64,000 nt of DNA from Alisma plantago-aquatica (lineage: Eukaryota; Streptophyta; Magnoliopsida; Alismatales; Alismataceae), in assembly GCA_963693085.1 (NCBI GenBank), contig OY856409.1:237266558-237330557 (forward strand), read 5' to 3'. Position numbers and translations under genes: made by a program. The notes under the pieces are model-generated. The model worked only from the letters and a program-made list of their open reading frames with translations. It was not told the DNA's origin and did not search any database. Shown piece after piece: positions 12,284-23,577 of the stretch; position 1 is the first letter of the stretch, and every line of letters begins with the position of its first letter.

Positions 12284-13176
12284 TATATTGAGGGATTTTA
12301 TATATAAATACATATATACATCCAATCACCACATACTAATAGTATGTATCATATACATTCTATAACCACAATGAAAACATGCAATATAAAACATAAAGTG
12401 ATGGTTATGTCCATACTAATGTAATTCCTTGGAGCCACAAGGAATTACTACCACCTAAGTTCTACATCACATGAAACAACATGTTTTTGGTGAAGATCTG
12501 TGCTCAATAAACCAATCTAGGTTGTTGGGTTCAACTCTTGAACCGCTCGGCTCGCCTCCTGGCCACTTGGTTGGGCTCATGAAATGGTCGTCTGGTCTTT
12601 AGGTTCAAGTGACTTCTAGACTCCTCCAACCAGTCAATTGGGCAACCAGTCAATTGGTTCACCCTCTTGTCGTGTGGCCTCCTCAATCCTTCAGTTGATC
12701 GGTTTGTCCCACAAACTAGAAGGTTCATGTTGTGCAGAACATCTTCTCATGATGAAATATAAATAAAAAGTTTCCTATTTCTTATTACAATGTATAAGAG
12801 AAAACCTCGAGTTACATTCGAGGGGAAATGGGAAGAAGAGTATTAATTTACATTTGGAAAGGAGAGAGAGGCTCAATATGCACATCGATATAAACAAGAA
12901 TAAACAACCACAACCATGCATACACAAATCAAGGGTTATTGGACATAACCATGCTTCACATCCACCATAAAAACTAAATTTTAGGGTGATATGTGTTAAT
13001 TTTATATATATCATATCGTATATATCATATATATATTAGTTTGTGAATCATATGTGGTAATTAATTAGATATGGACATTAAATAATTTAATATTCGCATT
13101 GTATGCAATAAGATAAATTTGATCAAATTGACTTAAATCCCTAATACATCATATATTGACGTGGCTCTGATAAAAC
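12284..13176 (-). other. Continuation of copia 5' internal region, no gene seen
   Basis: AT-rich sequence that rejoins 6812 once the LINE is removed. Between 12535 and 12720 there is a short GC-richer block with repeated CCAGTCAATTGG words. At 13155-13170, next to a TGTAGGG LTR-type end, GGCTCTGATAAAACTG resembles a decayed minus-strand primer site. No coding potential is recognised. Confidence 0.4.
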
Positions 13177-13734
13177 TGTAGGGAAATCAGGGAAACATAT
13201 AAGGCACCATAAACACAAATTTAAAGCCCAATTCCCCTTAACAACAAGATCGCATCAACAACAATGTATCTAGGAAGGAAAGGTAATAAGAGTTATACTT
13301 GGTCTTGGAGCAAGTCCAGTGACAACTCTTGATGAAGTACCATGCTTCTTCTCCAAGAAGCAAAATGCTTCTTCTTCAGGCATCAACTTGCTACTTCTTC
13401 AACGGCCTTTACACAGTCATCAACAACGACCTATTGGTCTGGCACCATAGATGGAAGTTGATAGTGTTCTGCTAGCAGAAGACAATGACCTCTCACCTCT
13501 AGAGTAGTCCACATAGAACCACCAAAAACTTCACATTGCGCTACCAGAGTCAACAGGAAGGAGTTATCCTTTTTAAATGTCAATCTACTAGAGTTGATTC
13601 ACTCTCCTACAATCGTCTCTCCCTTTCTATCCCTCCCTTTACTAAGTAGGACTTGCTTGGGCTCTCTATTAATTATCACAACTAGAGAGGACAAAAATTG
13701 TTTGAGTAAATACTGAGAAGCCGCCAATACCCAT

Positions 13735-13744
13735 CTATTTATAG
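13735..13744 (-). promoter_or_regulatory. TATA box of minus-strand LTR
   Basis: CTATAAATAG on the minus strand, about 60 bases downstream (in that orientation) of a degenerate palindromic array. This is the same layout as the Athila LTR promoters in this window. Confidence 0.45.
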
Positions 13745-13799
13745 GAGAGGCTAGGATTAGTGTTCCCAATATGTGCAGGAGTCAAAAATGACAGATTCA

Positions 13800-14170
13800 C
13801 ATATTTTCTAGAACTTGCGCATGGCAAACCATTCATTTCACATAGCCAACCGGTCATTCTGTCCACAAACCAATCATTTCATGCAATTCCTATTCTAAAT
13901 AAATTTGGTAATCAATGTCCAATTAATGCTAAACATGACATCAACATTACTCCTTGTTCCAATCGAATTGACGACTGAACAAAGTGACCCATATGGTGAA
14001 CCAGTTAGTTCACATAGTGAAACGGTCATTTCACTTAGTAAAACAGTCGTTCCACAATTGAAATGGTCATTTGACATGTCTAGTTCAGACATAGTGCAAC
14101 CAATATTGATTCCAATTGACTTGACACTCCAACCGATCGGTTCAACACTTGAACCAGTCAGTTCAGAGTC
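13800..14170 (-). repeat. Degenerate AACCGGTC / GAACCGGTT word array
   Basis: About a dozen imperfect copies of a ~20-bp word such as AACCGGTCATTC, GAACCAGTTAGTTCAC, AAACGGTCATTTCAC, CAACCGATCGGTTCAAC and GAACCAGTCAGTTC. Several are inverted-repeat-like. It lies upstream of the minus-strand TATA box. Confidence 0.55.
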
Positions 14171-14504
14171 CAGTCAATCAATTTTGAAACTCAATAGTTT
14201 AATGGAATACATAAACACCTTTAGTAATCAAATTAAAAATCATTCATGGATATAATCCTATTCTAAGTGTATCCTATGTGTGTGACCATATAGGTCCAGA
14301 ATTACATTGGCAGTGAATTTTCATAACCACTTATGACATCATAAGCAAATGGCATCGTCTAGAAACACATCATTGCTACCCATGTAATTCAGAAAGTTGA
14401 AGAACAACTTCAACCTACAATCCATGATCAATGTTATCATGATCATATAGTTCCTTTATCTTTGATATCCATATTGAACTCAAGGCATGGAGTCTTCATC
14501 CTTT

Positions 14505-14522
14505 CAATGGTCAACCCATGTT
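14505..14522. repeat. SINE target-site duplication, left copy
   Basis: CAATGGTCAACCCATGTT; matches 14723-14740 at 17 of 18 positions. Confidence 0.8.
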
Positions 14523-14722
14523 TTTTTGGTGACTGAGAGAACCCACTTTGGGTGAGCCCAACATGGTAAACTCTCGAGGTGTGAGAGGGTGTGGTCCGGT
14601 CAACCCCCTCCCATGCCAAATCAATGTGGATTTCTGTTCGCAAAGTGCCCTCATTGAGGTTCAAACCCGAGTCCTTCATTGGGACTTACCGAGCTTTTAC
14701 CACCCGGACTACTATGTCCAAA
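14523..14722 (-). mobile_element. tRNA-derived SINE, about 200 bp
   Basis: On the minus strand the element starts at TTTGGACATAG. It has an A-box-like TAGTCCGGGTGG and, about 35 bases on, a B-box-like GGGTTTGAACCTC, the two internal RNA polymerase III promoter elements of tRNA-type SINEs. It ends in a short A run (T-run at 14521-14527 on the plus strand). An 18-bp target duplication with one mismatch brackets it. The layout and tail resemble plant Au-type SINEs, but family assignment is inference. It has no coding capacity and depends on a LINE for mobility. Confidence 0.8.
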
Positions 14723-14740
14723 CAATGTTCAACCCATGTT
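14723..14740. repeat. SINE target-site duplication, right copy
   Basis: CAATGTTCAACCCATGTT; pairs with 14505-14522. Confidence 0.8.
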
Positions 14741-16734
14741 CCTTGTACTAGAGCAGACTATCTAAGATGCATGTGAGTTCACATATCACATATTTAATCA
14801 CTTGATTACGACCATACATTTCTCAGTCTCTCTTATAAGAGGCCCTAAATATCAATCTCCTATAGGAGGGACAAATCCCATCTACATCACTCACACTCAA
14901 TATCCATGTGTCACAATGCACCCAAGCACCACCTTTATGGAAACTCTTATTCAAAATCACAGTTAATGATGTAAAAGTACATGAATGACACATGATGAAT
15001 GTAGTGACTTCAAGTCTAAGAACCAAAATCACCACTATCACTATGAGAGTTGATTATGACTACCATTCCATGTTATCCATGTATCACTCTCATTGTGGGT
15101 TTGTATGATATAGTGTACTCAAACATGTACCTGTGTGCTTGACTTGATATCACATATCTTGAGTAATGAGATTTCATCATCAATCAACACACACTCTAGT
15201 CATATGTATTACTATTGTCTATTTTGCTTCCGCATTAATATCCGACTAGGGGAATAATAAGAATGTATGTACTTTTAACATTTGTATGATCTCATTGTTC
15301 AAGTTACGCACTTGAAGATGTACGTCATCGAGTAACATCATTCTTTAGAAATCTACTATGTCTATTTCATCATATCATGTTGAGATAAACATAATAGACA
15401 AAATTACTTTTATTATTATCAAATCAGGTATCCAATGCTCCATTGCAATCATCATATGATTAGTTCTCTGGGCATATATACCAACACCTTTTATCTCACT
15501 TCACTACTTAGGTATATAAATGTGTAACCATGCTAAAAGTTCTATTACTATGTATTTAAATATCTCATAGCTAGACCACTTGTATTAATCCTTGTTATTT
15601 TTTATTTCAATCTTGTAAATGTCAAAGGCTCATATAGAACCTATTTTCCTAAGTATATTAATCCTAATACGTCCATTAATATCTATCTGGTGACTTATGT
15701 CATCAATGTATATATCTAAATAAGTCAAGGTACCTCATAATTGAGGTTCCTTATTGTCTTATGCGTTGTGCCACATATGTACATGATAAGGTTATTGGTA
15801 AACATGTTTAAGGGTATGCAATCATGATACTCATCATATTTCCATAATAATTTCTTCATGGTGCAACTTTACCTTGTTGGTTTTTTTTCTTAGGAACTTG
15901 TCATATTGACATCAAATTCTTTAGTGTTTTAGAATTGGGATGGTAGCTTCAATATGTTATGTTTGAACTATCTATCCTCTCATGGAGGGATTTAGAAGGC
16001 TTTGGGTTTTAGAAAAATTTCCTATCTTTGAGCTTTAGAAACCTAATTGAATTGTAGTGTCATATAATTTCCACATTGCATGATTTGACTAAGTGAAACC
16101 AAGTAATTGAGCATTCATAAGTATCATGTGACTTGATGCGTGAAAATGATAGTATTAGCAATTTTCAATCAATGTGATGCCATGATTTATGCTTAGACAT
16201 GACTTTCATGTGATACATGAGACATTTAGTGTTATGCATTTTAGTATACTCTTGCACAAAGGACCAATAAAATCATATACTATACACAATAAAAATTTAT
16301 AAAAATAAGGCTATTTTATGCATTTTGTTCCCCATATTCCATAAAAGAATAAAGTTAGTACAAATGTATATTTTGAACTCTAAGAAACTAGTCTTACCCA
16401 CAAACCACATGTAAGACCCATGACCTGGGTTCTGGGTTAACCCTGATTGCTTTGGCTTGATTATGTTCTTAGAACCTTGCTCTAATCCCCTGAGATGGTT
16501 TTGGACCTTGTGGAGAGCTCACATTTCTAGTTTGAGCTTGTTTGGAGCCTATTTGTGCCTTGTGTGCTAGTTTTAGTGCAAATTTCAAGTTACCCAAAGT
16601 AGGGGGTTAATGTGCAATTTTTTACCTGTAGAGTGTTTATATTCTTTCTTGAAATCATCTAGAGGAGAGAGAAAGAGGTGGGTATATGAGTGGTGGTACC
16701 CTTGGTGGTTATTAGGGTTTTTTAATGTTTGGTG

Positions 16735-17010
16735 TGTCTCGACCTATGTGTACCTTGTGGGTTGTCTCGACCTAGGTCGCGACCTAGGGCATGTTTTATG
16801 GGTGTCATGGTCGAGACACCTTACCTGGTGTGGTGGTCACAACCAAGGTGGTCTTGGGTCAAGATAGTTGCTTTTGTGTAGAGTGTCTCAACCTTGGGTG
16901 TGTGTGATGATCCTTTGTCTCTACCATGTGATGTTTTGGTGTCGTTGTCGCAACCATGGATGGTGATCCTTGGTGGGTTGTGATCGCGACCATGTTGGGT
17001 GACCCAAGTG
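16735..17010 (+). repeat. Tekay-2 U3 GGTC/GACC palindrome cluster
   Basis: Dense irregular copies of TCTCGACC, GGTCGCGACC and GTCGCAACC, including the perfect palindrome CGACCTAGGTCG. It lies 150-420 bases upstream of the TATA box. The 3' LTR equivalent (22365-22640) has several CG-to-TG or CG-to-CA changes that break these palindromes. Confidence 0.6.
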
Positions 17011-17155
17011 GTTGAGACTCAACCTAGATTGTATCACCATCTCATGAATGTGTGTTTTAAGTGGTTGAATGTTGGTTTCTTGGGTGGACAAGTGTCCATT
17101 TGGTGCTTTAGGGTGTTGACACCTCATCTTTCACCCTCCTTCTCTCCTCCTTTGC

Positions 17156-17167
17156 TATATATATAAA
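17156..17167 (+). promoter_or_regulatory. TATA box of Tekay-2 5' LTR
   Basis: TATATATATAAA followed by CCCTCTTCTCTCC. The 3' LTR has TATATAAA at the same place (22785-22792). Confidence 0.65.
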
Positions 17168-20100
17168 CCCTCTTCTCTCCATACAAGTGGCCCTTTTTGG
17201 CCTTCCTTCTTACTCCCTCTCTTTTTTTCATCCTAGGAGCTTGGAAAAGCAAGGAAGCTTGATCTTTGAGCCCTTGGTGGCCATACTTTCCTTGCATGTG
17301 GTGCTTGTGGCGATCCTTGGTCATCTTCAACCCTGGCAAGTGTTTACCTTTCCTTAATGGTGTTTCTTGTGATCTTCTACCCCATCTTCTTCTCTTTTCT
17401 CGGCCCTAGGCCATGGATCCTCCATGGTGGTCGTTCTTGAGGAGTGTACCCCTCATCACAAAGGTCATAGGCCATGTTTTGACAAGGTAGACCCAAGTGT
17501 GAGGAGTTTTTCTTCTCTCTTTCTCCTCCTTCTTTTGGATCAGCCTAGGGTACTTTCATGTCCTTTTCTTGTTCCATATTTGACCTTGGCATTTTCTTCT
17601 TCTTGAGGTGATATTGTGGCTGAGAGTGGAGCCTTTGGTAGAGCTTCATCATCCTTGGTGATCGTGTTCTTGGAGCTTGTGATTCTAGGAGTGATCTTCC
17701 CTAAGGAGGGTTATATAAATCTTAAACTTCTCTAATAATGCACTTTTCCTATATGCATGTTGATTTTTTCTCTCTCTAAAACGTTCCCTTAATATGCCAG
17801 TGGATGATGTGAAACCCTAGGACTTTTTTGATGTTAAAATAATGTTTCATTTGAAAGTGATTCGAAACCCTAGTTTTGATACCCGATTTTGGGTGATTAT
17901 GATGAAATGGTGCTTTTCTCCTATCTCTTGATCTTTGTTTTGATCACATGCATGATGTATGAGTGTCTTGATGTTCTATGAAGCTTAGGTTCTATTTTGG
18001 TTTTGTCAAACATGGTTTTTCTCTCTCTTGTTTGAGGTCTCTTTCGTGATGGTTTCATGATGCAAGTAATTAGGGTCTTTGGCGACCAGTTTTGTATGGG
18101 ATTGTTCTCCTCCATATAGATGATGGATTCTTTTGATTTTTCCTTCTATTTTAGCCAATGATCTCTCCTCTTTGATCATGTTTAATCCATGTTGGATGTT
18201 GGTCCTATGCATTGGTATTTGTTTGATCTTTGGTGGCCACTACACCTTATTTTGCTTTGGGTTGCGACACCTTGTCAAGTGAGGTTTTGGTCAAGACAAA
18301 TGACCTGGTTACAGTGGTGACATCCTTCCCTATGATGGTTGTGACACTTACCTCTATGAGGGTCAAGACACCTACTTGATTTTTGGGTCAAGTTGCTTCC
18401 CTTGAAGTTGAGGTCACAACATGTTGCTTTTGATGGTTAAACCCTAGCCATGTGGTCAAAATCCTAGTTGAAGTAGAGGTCAAGACATCTTGCTTGCGTT
18501 GCGGTCTCGATACCTTGGATGTGTGTGGTCGCGACCCTTGGCTCCTGGTGGTTGATACACCTACATGTTAGACGGTCGCAACCCATGTCTATGGATGGTC
18601 GCAACACATGAATAGTGGGTGGTCGACACATGTACTTGGACACCTAATCGACACATGTATATGAGTAATGGTTGAACTATGTCTAGTGCTATTTTGATGA
18701 TGGTTTAAGAAACCCTAATCATGTTCCTCAATCCTAGAGTGTTCTAAGGATATGAGAGATGGCATACCTAAGGGTTAGTGTTTTAATATAGTTATACAAC
18801 CCTAATAAGGATACTATGAAACTCTAACCCTAATTGTAGGGCCATGTGTTATGGTTGTATCTCTCTCTCAGAATGGTTATCATGCATGCTATCCTCTCTC
18901 TCTCTCTCTTATTTATAAATCCCTAACTTTGTAGGTGCTTTGGGAATGGTTTGAGGTGATAATCTCTAGAGATGTGATTGGGGGATTGATATCCCATAGT
19001 GATGTGACATTGGTGATATCCTTGTGTGGTTGTGTGACAGTGATGATGGACTTGTGATTGGTAGTGCTATAGTACTAAGTGATAATGTGATGAGTTCACA
19101 TCTTATACATTTTATACCTTCTGAAGTTGTACTATACCCTTATGCTTGTTGAGTTTGTTATGGTTTTATACATTGTTACTTGATTGATGCTAAAACACAG
19201 TTAATTGTCATAATTAATCAAGTGGAACCTTAATCATGTAGTTTCCCCATGTCATAGATCAATTCCACTGTCAGTCTTAGTGTTGGATGTGAAATGAGTT
19301 ATTCCTTAGTGGAAGCTCAAAGTCATATACAGTTGAGTATATGCATTCACACAATTGGTTGTGGGCCATACCCTGGAAGGAGTGTGGTTGCGGGCCGTAG
19401 CTCAATGATGTGACTCAATATATGCTTTCATAGGATTGGGTGTGGGCCATACCGTGTTAGGAGTGCGACTACGAGTTGTAGCTCAGTTTCACTAGCATTG
19501 TGCCTATATACTGAGGTAGGATAGGTTGTTTGTAGTTAGACTTGATATGTCTCTATGGTGTTTTCTCATGCTGACCAGGAGGTGCAGATAGGTCATGGAT
19601 TATGACTCCTCCATAGACCTTGTATGGCACAAATTTCAACTTAGAAGTGGTGAGTTGGAGTATGAGTGGTATACCTCATCTCCTCAGGGCATAATAAAAT
19701 ACTTAATACAGTTGTGTAGTGTAATTGCATAGGGACAAATGCGGATAACAACTAATGAAGCATTGCCTTGCTTTTGTATAGTTTAGTTGATAAATGATAT
19801 ACATGATCTTCATATTCCTTCTTAGAATATTAATTTTTCTACTGCTTAATGATAACTGCCTTGTATTTCTTAACCTCCTTTAGTTGTTGGTTACACATTG
19901 TTTAGTTGAATCTGCTCTACCTTCTTAGTATGTTACCTGCTGCTTAGTTTATATGTGCTTTGATAGACATTGGTAGAGAGTTATATCTCTCGCTGGGATG
20001 TTTGGTCTCACCCTGTGGGTTTCCACATCTTTTAGGTTGTCGTGCATGACGAGGCAGAGATCGTGCAACTGAGGAAGAGCAACAACAAGAGCAATTGATA

Positions 20101-20517
20101 AGGTTGGATGTGATGCTAGTCTTTTGGTGTAGAGTCCTAGAGTCATCCCTGTACACTCAGGTGTTGGGTGTGTTTGATGTGTTTTATGGAGATGTTATCG
20201 ATATGAGGTGTTTGATTTGTGTGCCTTTTTTTGTAAAGTTATGGCAGATGTACATGTATATATGTATGGAACATATATCTCATGTAACATGTTGATGATA
20301 GGAATGTTTGAGAATGATGATGTAAGCACCTTTTGATATGTGTTATGTGATCTAGGTGTCTTGTTGTGGACTTATATGTGATAGGTTTTAGCTTATGGTG
20401 TTGTTGCAAAACACTTTTAATATCCCGTGTTTTTTGGTACTTCGCTTGCTTAGTGTTAATTTTGTGCTTGGTTTTGAGTAATCTTGTTTTATGTTGCACG
20501 TGGTGTCATAGTTTGGT

Positions 20518-20529
20518 TGGTATCAGAGC
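20518..20529 (+). other. Tekay-2 primer-binding site
   Basis: TGGTATCAGAGC, complementary to the 3' end of initiator tRNA-Met, a few bases after the 5' LTR end. It fixes the orientation and LTR boundary. Confidence 0.9.
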
Positions 20530-20779
20530 TTTAGGTTCACTGAGTCTATAGGGACCTAGAACTAGGGTTTGTGTCTATTCTAGTGTCTTTCAGTCTTTCT
20601 TACCGTGACTTCTACTTATGTAGAAGAAGAAGAAGAGCTGAAAAGTGGTGGCTGGAGAACACAAAGAACACATTGCTGAGAGTGGTGTTGCTGCACCAGG
20701 TGGAGGTGCAAGGAGGCAGGATGTTGAGGAGAAGGCACTTGAGATGCCACAGTTAGACCCTATAGTGGTGGCCAATCCT

Positions 20780-21890
20780 ACTTTTCAGTCCATGTTTGGA
20801 TAGTTTATGGCCACGATTACACATATGACAGATAGAATGCCCGCTTCTCAAGCGAGAGGTCCCCAATGTGGAATCTTCGGTCTCAGGGAAGACTTTTGAG
20901 CAGTTCATACGAGTTGGAGTTGTGGAGTACGTTGGCACAATGGATCCAACATATGAAAATATGTGGTTGATAGATTTGGAGAAGGCCTTTAAGATGCTCA
21001 ATATCCCCAAGGCAGACAAAGTGAGGCATGCATTGTACCTTTTGAAGGGGGTTGTTGGCCATTGGTGGGCCATAGAAGAGGAGAAAAGGCTAGGTGTTGT
21101 GATCAGTTGGGAGGAGTTTCGACATGAGTTCTTCAGTCGATACTTACCTTACACCTATCTGGACAAGAAGATCAGCCAGTTTGAGAGGATTCAATAGGGA
21201 TCCATGTCAATGAACGAGTCTGAGGCAAATTTTATGGAGTTGTTGAAGTTTTATCCCCACATGGCCGCTACAGATCAGGAAAGAATCTGACATTTTGAGA
21301 AGGTGTTAAGTGGGGATTTGATGATGCAGGCAACAACCTTAGAGAATAGAGAGCATTTTGCCACGTTTGTGGAGTCAATTAGGAGGATAGAGAGGTCTGT
21401 GGTTGAGAAGCATGAGAAAGGTACCGAGAAGAGACAGACTCAGTACTGAGAATAGTCATCATGTAGCTTTAAGGAGCCTAGATTTTCTACACCACCAACA
21501 TAGCAGATGACTAATGCACTGACACAGTGGTCACCAAATAAGGGTAGAATCCATAATGATCCATCTGTTGGAGCCCACATCACAACATCAATGTTTGTGA
21601 CGGGGCTGTCTAGGCCATAGTATGAGACTAGAACTTACCATAAGTGTGGGTAGGTGGGAAATATGAGAAGGGAGTTCCCACTGAAAGGTGACAAGGTGAC
21701 CTAGTAGTCGAGGCAGATCCAGTAGGGCTCACAAATACAATACTTCAATGGTGGTGGAGGATGAGGACGTGGGCAAGTGTCACATGCTTGTTCCTTTGGA
21801 CATACAATAGCTAGGCTTTACGCCATGAGTCAACCAGAAGGAGAGGTCAACCTACGAGTAGAGATAAGTCAGATGAAGTTACTTCATTTT
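20780..21890 (+). pseudogene. Tekay-2 gag remnant
   Basis: The longest open piece is 20868-21197. It matches the chromovirus capsid region (FIRVGVVEYVGTMDPTYENM, LEKAFKMLNIPKADKVRHAL, GHWWAIEEEKRL, SWEEFRHEFFSRYLP). After a TAG it continues in frame-shifted pieces (ESEANFMELLKFYPH, EHFATFVESIRRIE) to about 21445. The zinc knuckle near 21630-21670 has lost most metal ligands (YHKCG, then a stop). Near 21820-21870 a segment like the gag-protease junction (IARLYAMSQPEGE) is the last recognisable part. Sequence then jumps to the far end of pol, so protease, RT, RNase H and most of integrase are deleted. Confidence 0.8.
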
Positions 21891-21899
21891 TATATGTCT

Positions 21900-22022
21900 T
21901 CTTATGCTTTATATCTATTTTGGTTGACCCGAATAGGAGCTTGAGGAAGAGATGCAAAAGTAGTACCTGTCTCTTTTTTCCTTGGATTTTGGGGACAAAA
22001 TCCATGTTAGATGTTTATGGCT
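21900..22022 (+). pseudogene. Tekay-2 end of pol and 3' untranslated stub
   Basis: ELEEEMQK, a stop, then a SLFSLDFGDKI-like end match the last residues of the chromodomain in Tekay-1 (ELEEEMRRKYPSLFS). The 3' LTR follows directly. This marks the right side of the internal deletion, whose junction is near 21890-21930. Confidence 0.7.
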
Positions 22023-23577
22023 TGTAAGACCCCATACCTGGGTTCTTGGTTAACCCTAGTTGATTTGGCTTTATGATGTTCTTTGAACCTTTCTCTAATC
22101 CCTTGGGATGGTTTTGGACCTTTTGGAGAGCTTAAGTTTCCAGTTTGAGCTTGTTTGCATGTTGTTTGTGCCTTGTGTGCTAGTTTTGGTGCAAATTGCA
22201 ATTTACCAAAGTAGGGGGTGAATGCGCAATTTGTCACATCTAAAGTGTTCCTTATATTTATTGACATCATCTAGAGGAGAGAAAAAGATGTGGGTGCCTT
22301 GTTTGTGCGTTGGATGAGTGGTGGCACCCTTAGTGGCGATTAGGGTTTTCTAAGGTTTGGTGTGTCTCGACCTGCGTGTACCTTGTGGGTTGTCTCGACC
22401 TAGGTCACGACCTAGGGCATGTTTTGTTGGTGTCATTGTTGAGACACCTTTTCTAGGTGAGGTGTTCATGAACAAGATGGTCTTGGGTTGAGAAAGTTTC
22501 TTTTGTGTAGAGTGTCTCGACCTAGGGTGTGTGTGGTGCTCCTTTGTCTCGACCAAGTGATGTTTTGGTGTTGTTGTCGCAACCATGGATGATGTTCCTT
22601 GGTGGGTCGTGACCATGACCATGTTTGGTGATTGAAGTGGTCAATACTCATCCTAGAGTGCATCATTATCTCATTCATGTGTGTGTTAAGTGGTTGCATG
22701 TTGTTTTCTTGTGTGGATAAGTGTCCCTTTGGTGCTTTAGGGTGTTGACACCTCATCTTTCACCCTCCTTCTCTCCTCCTTTGCTATATAAACCCTCTTC
22801 TCACCATTCAAGTGACCCTTTTTGGCCTTCCTTCTTCCTCCCTCTCTTTTTCTCATCCTTGGAGCTTGGCAAAGTAGGAAGCTTGATCTTGGATCCCTTG
22901 GTGGCGATACTTTCCTTGCATGTGGTGCTTGTGGCGATCCTTGGTCATCTTCAACACTGGTAAGTGTTTACTTTTCCTTGATGGAATTTATTTTGATCTC
23001 CTACCCCATCTTCTTCTCTTTTCTTGGCCCTAGACTACGGATCATCCATGGTGGTCGTTCTTGAGTGAACCCCTCATCACAAAGGTCATAGGCCATGTTG
23101 TGACAAGGTGGACCCAAATGTGAGGAGGTTTCCTTCTCTCTTTCTCCTTCTTTTGGATTGACCTAGGGTTCTTTCTTTCTCTTTTCATGTGCCATCTTTT
23201 ACCTTGATGTTTTCTTCTTCTTGATGTGATCTTGTGACTGAGAGTGGAACCTTTGGTAGAGCTTCATCATCCTTGGTGATCATGTGCTTGGAGCTTGTGA
23301 TCCTTGGAGTGATCTTCCTTAAGGCATGTTATATAACTCTTAACCTTCTCTATTAATGCACTTTTCCTATATGCATGTTGATGTTTTCTCTCTCTAAAAC
23401 TTTCCCTTAACATACTAGTGGATAATGCTAAAACATAGGACTTGTTTGATGTTAAAATAATGCTTGGTTTGAAAGTAACATGAAACCCTAGTTTTGATAC
23501 CTGATTTTGGGTGATTATGATGATATGGTGGTTTTCCCCTATCTCTTGATCTTGATTTTGATCACATGCATGATGGA
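22023..23577 (+). mobile_element. Tekay-2 3' LTR, truncated by Athila-1
   Basis: It begins TGTAAGACCCCATACC and follows 16410-17970 base for base with scattered substitutions. It stops at ATCACATGCATGATGGA, where minus-strand Athila-1 begins. The remaining ~2.5 kb of this LTR should lie beyond the right edge of the window. TATA box at 22785-22792. Confidence 0.88.

Larger units (their letters stand above)
13177..16409 (-). mobile_element. LTR-like noncoding region, probably of the minus-strand copia element
   Basis: It begins at TGTAGGGAAATC next to a primer-site-like sequence and contains a minus-strand TATA box. Upstream of that, on the minus strand, is a degenerate array of AACCGGTCATTTCAC-like words (13800-14170). 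It has no ORF with family resemblance. The right boundary is not resolved: 3.2 kb is long for a copia LTR, so more than one sequence may be present. A SINE lies inside it, and Tekay-2 begins at 16410. Confidence 0.35.
16410..20510 (+). mobile_element. Tekay-2 5' LTR, about 4.1 kb
   Basis: It starts TGTAAGACCCATGACCTGGG and ends near GTGTCATA just before the primer-binding site. The first 1.55 kb is repeated at 22023-23577 as the truncated 3' LTR. A TATA box about 750 bases in leaves ~3.3 kb of R plus U5. The LTR is rich in GGTC/GACC words: CGACCTAGGTCG (a perfect 12-bp palindrome at 16768-16779), GGTCGCGACC and TCTCGACC at 16735-17010, and a second cluster at 18280-18680. No gene is present. 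It lies between the copia-related region and the Tekay-2 gag remnant. Confidence 0.9.
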
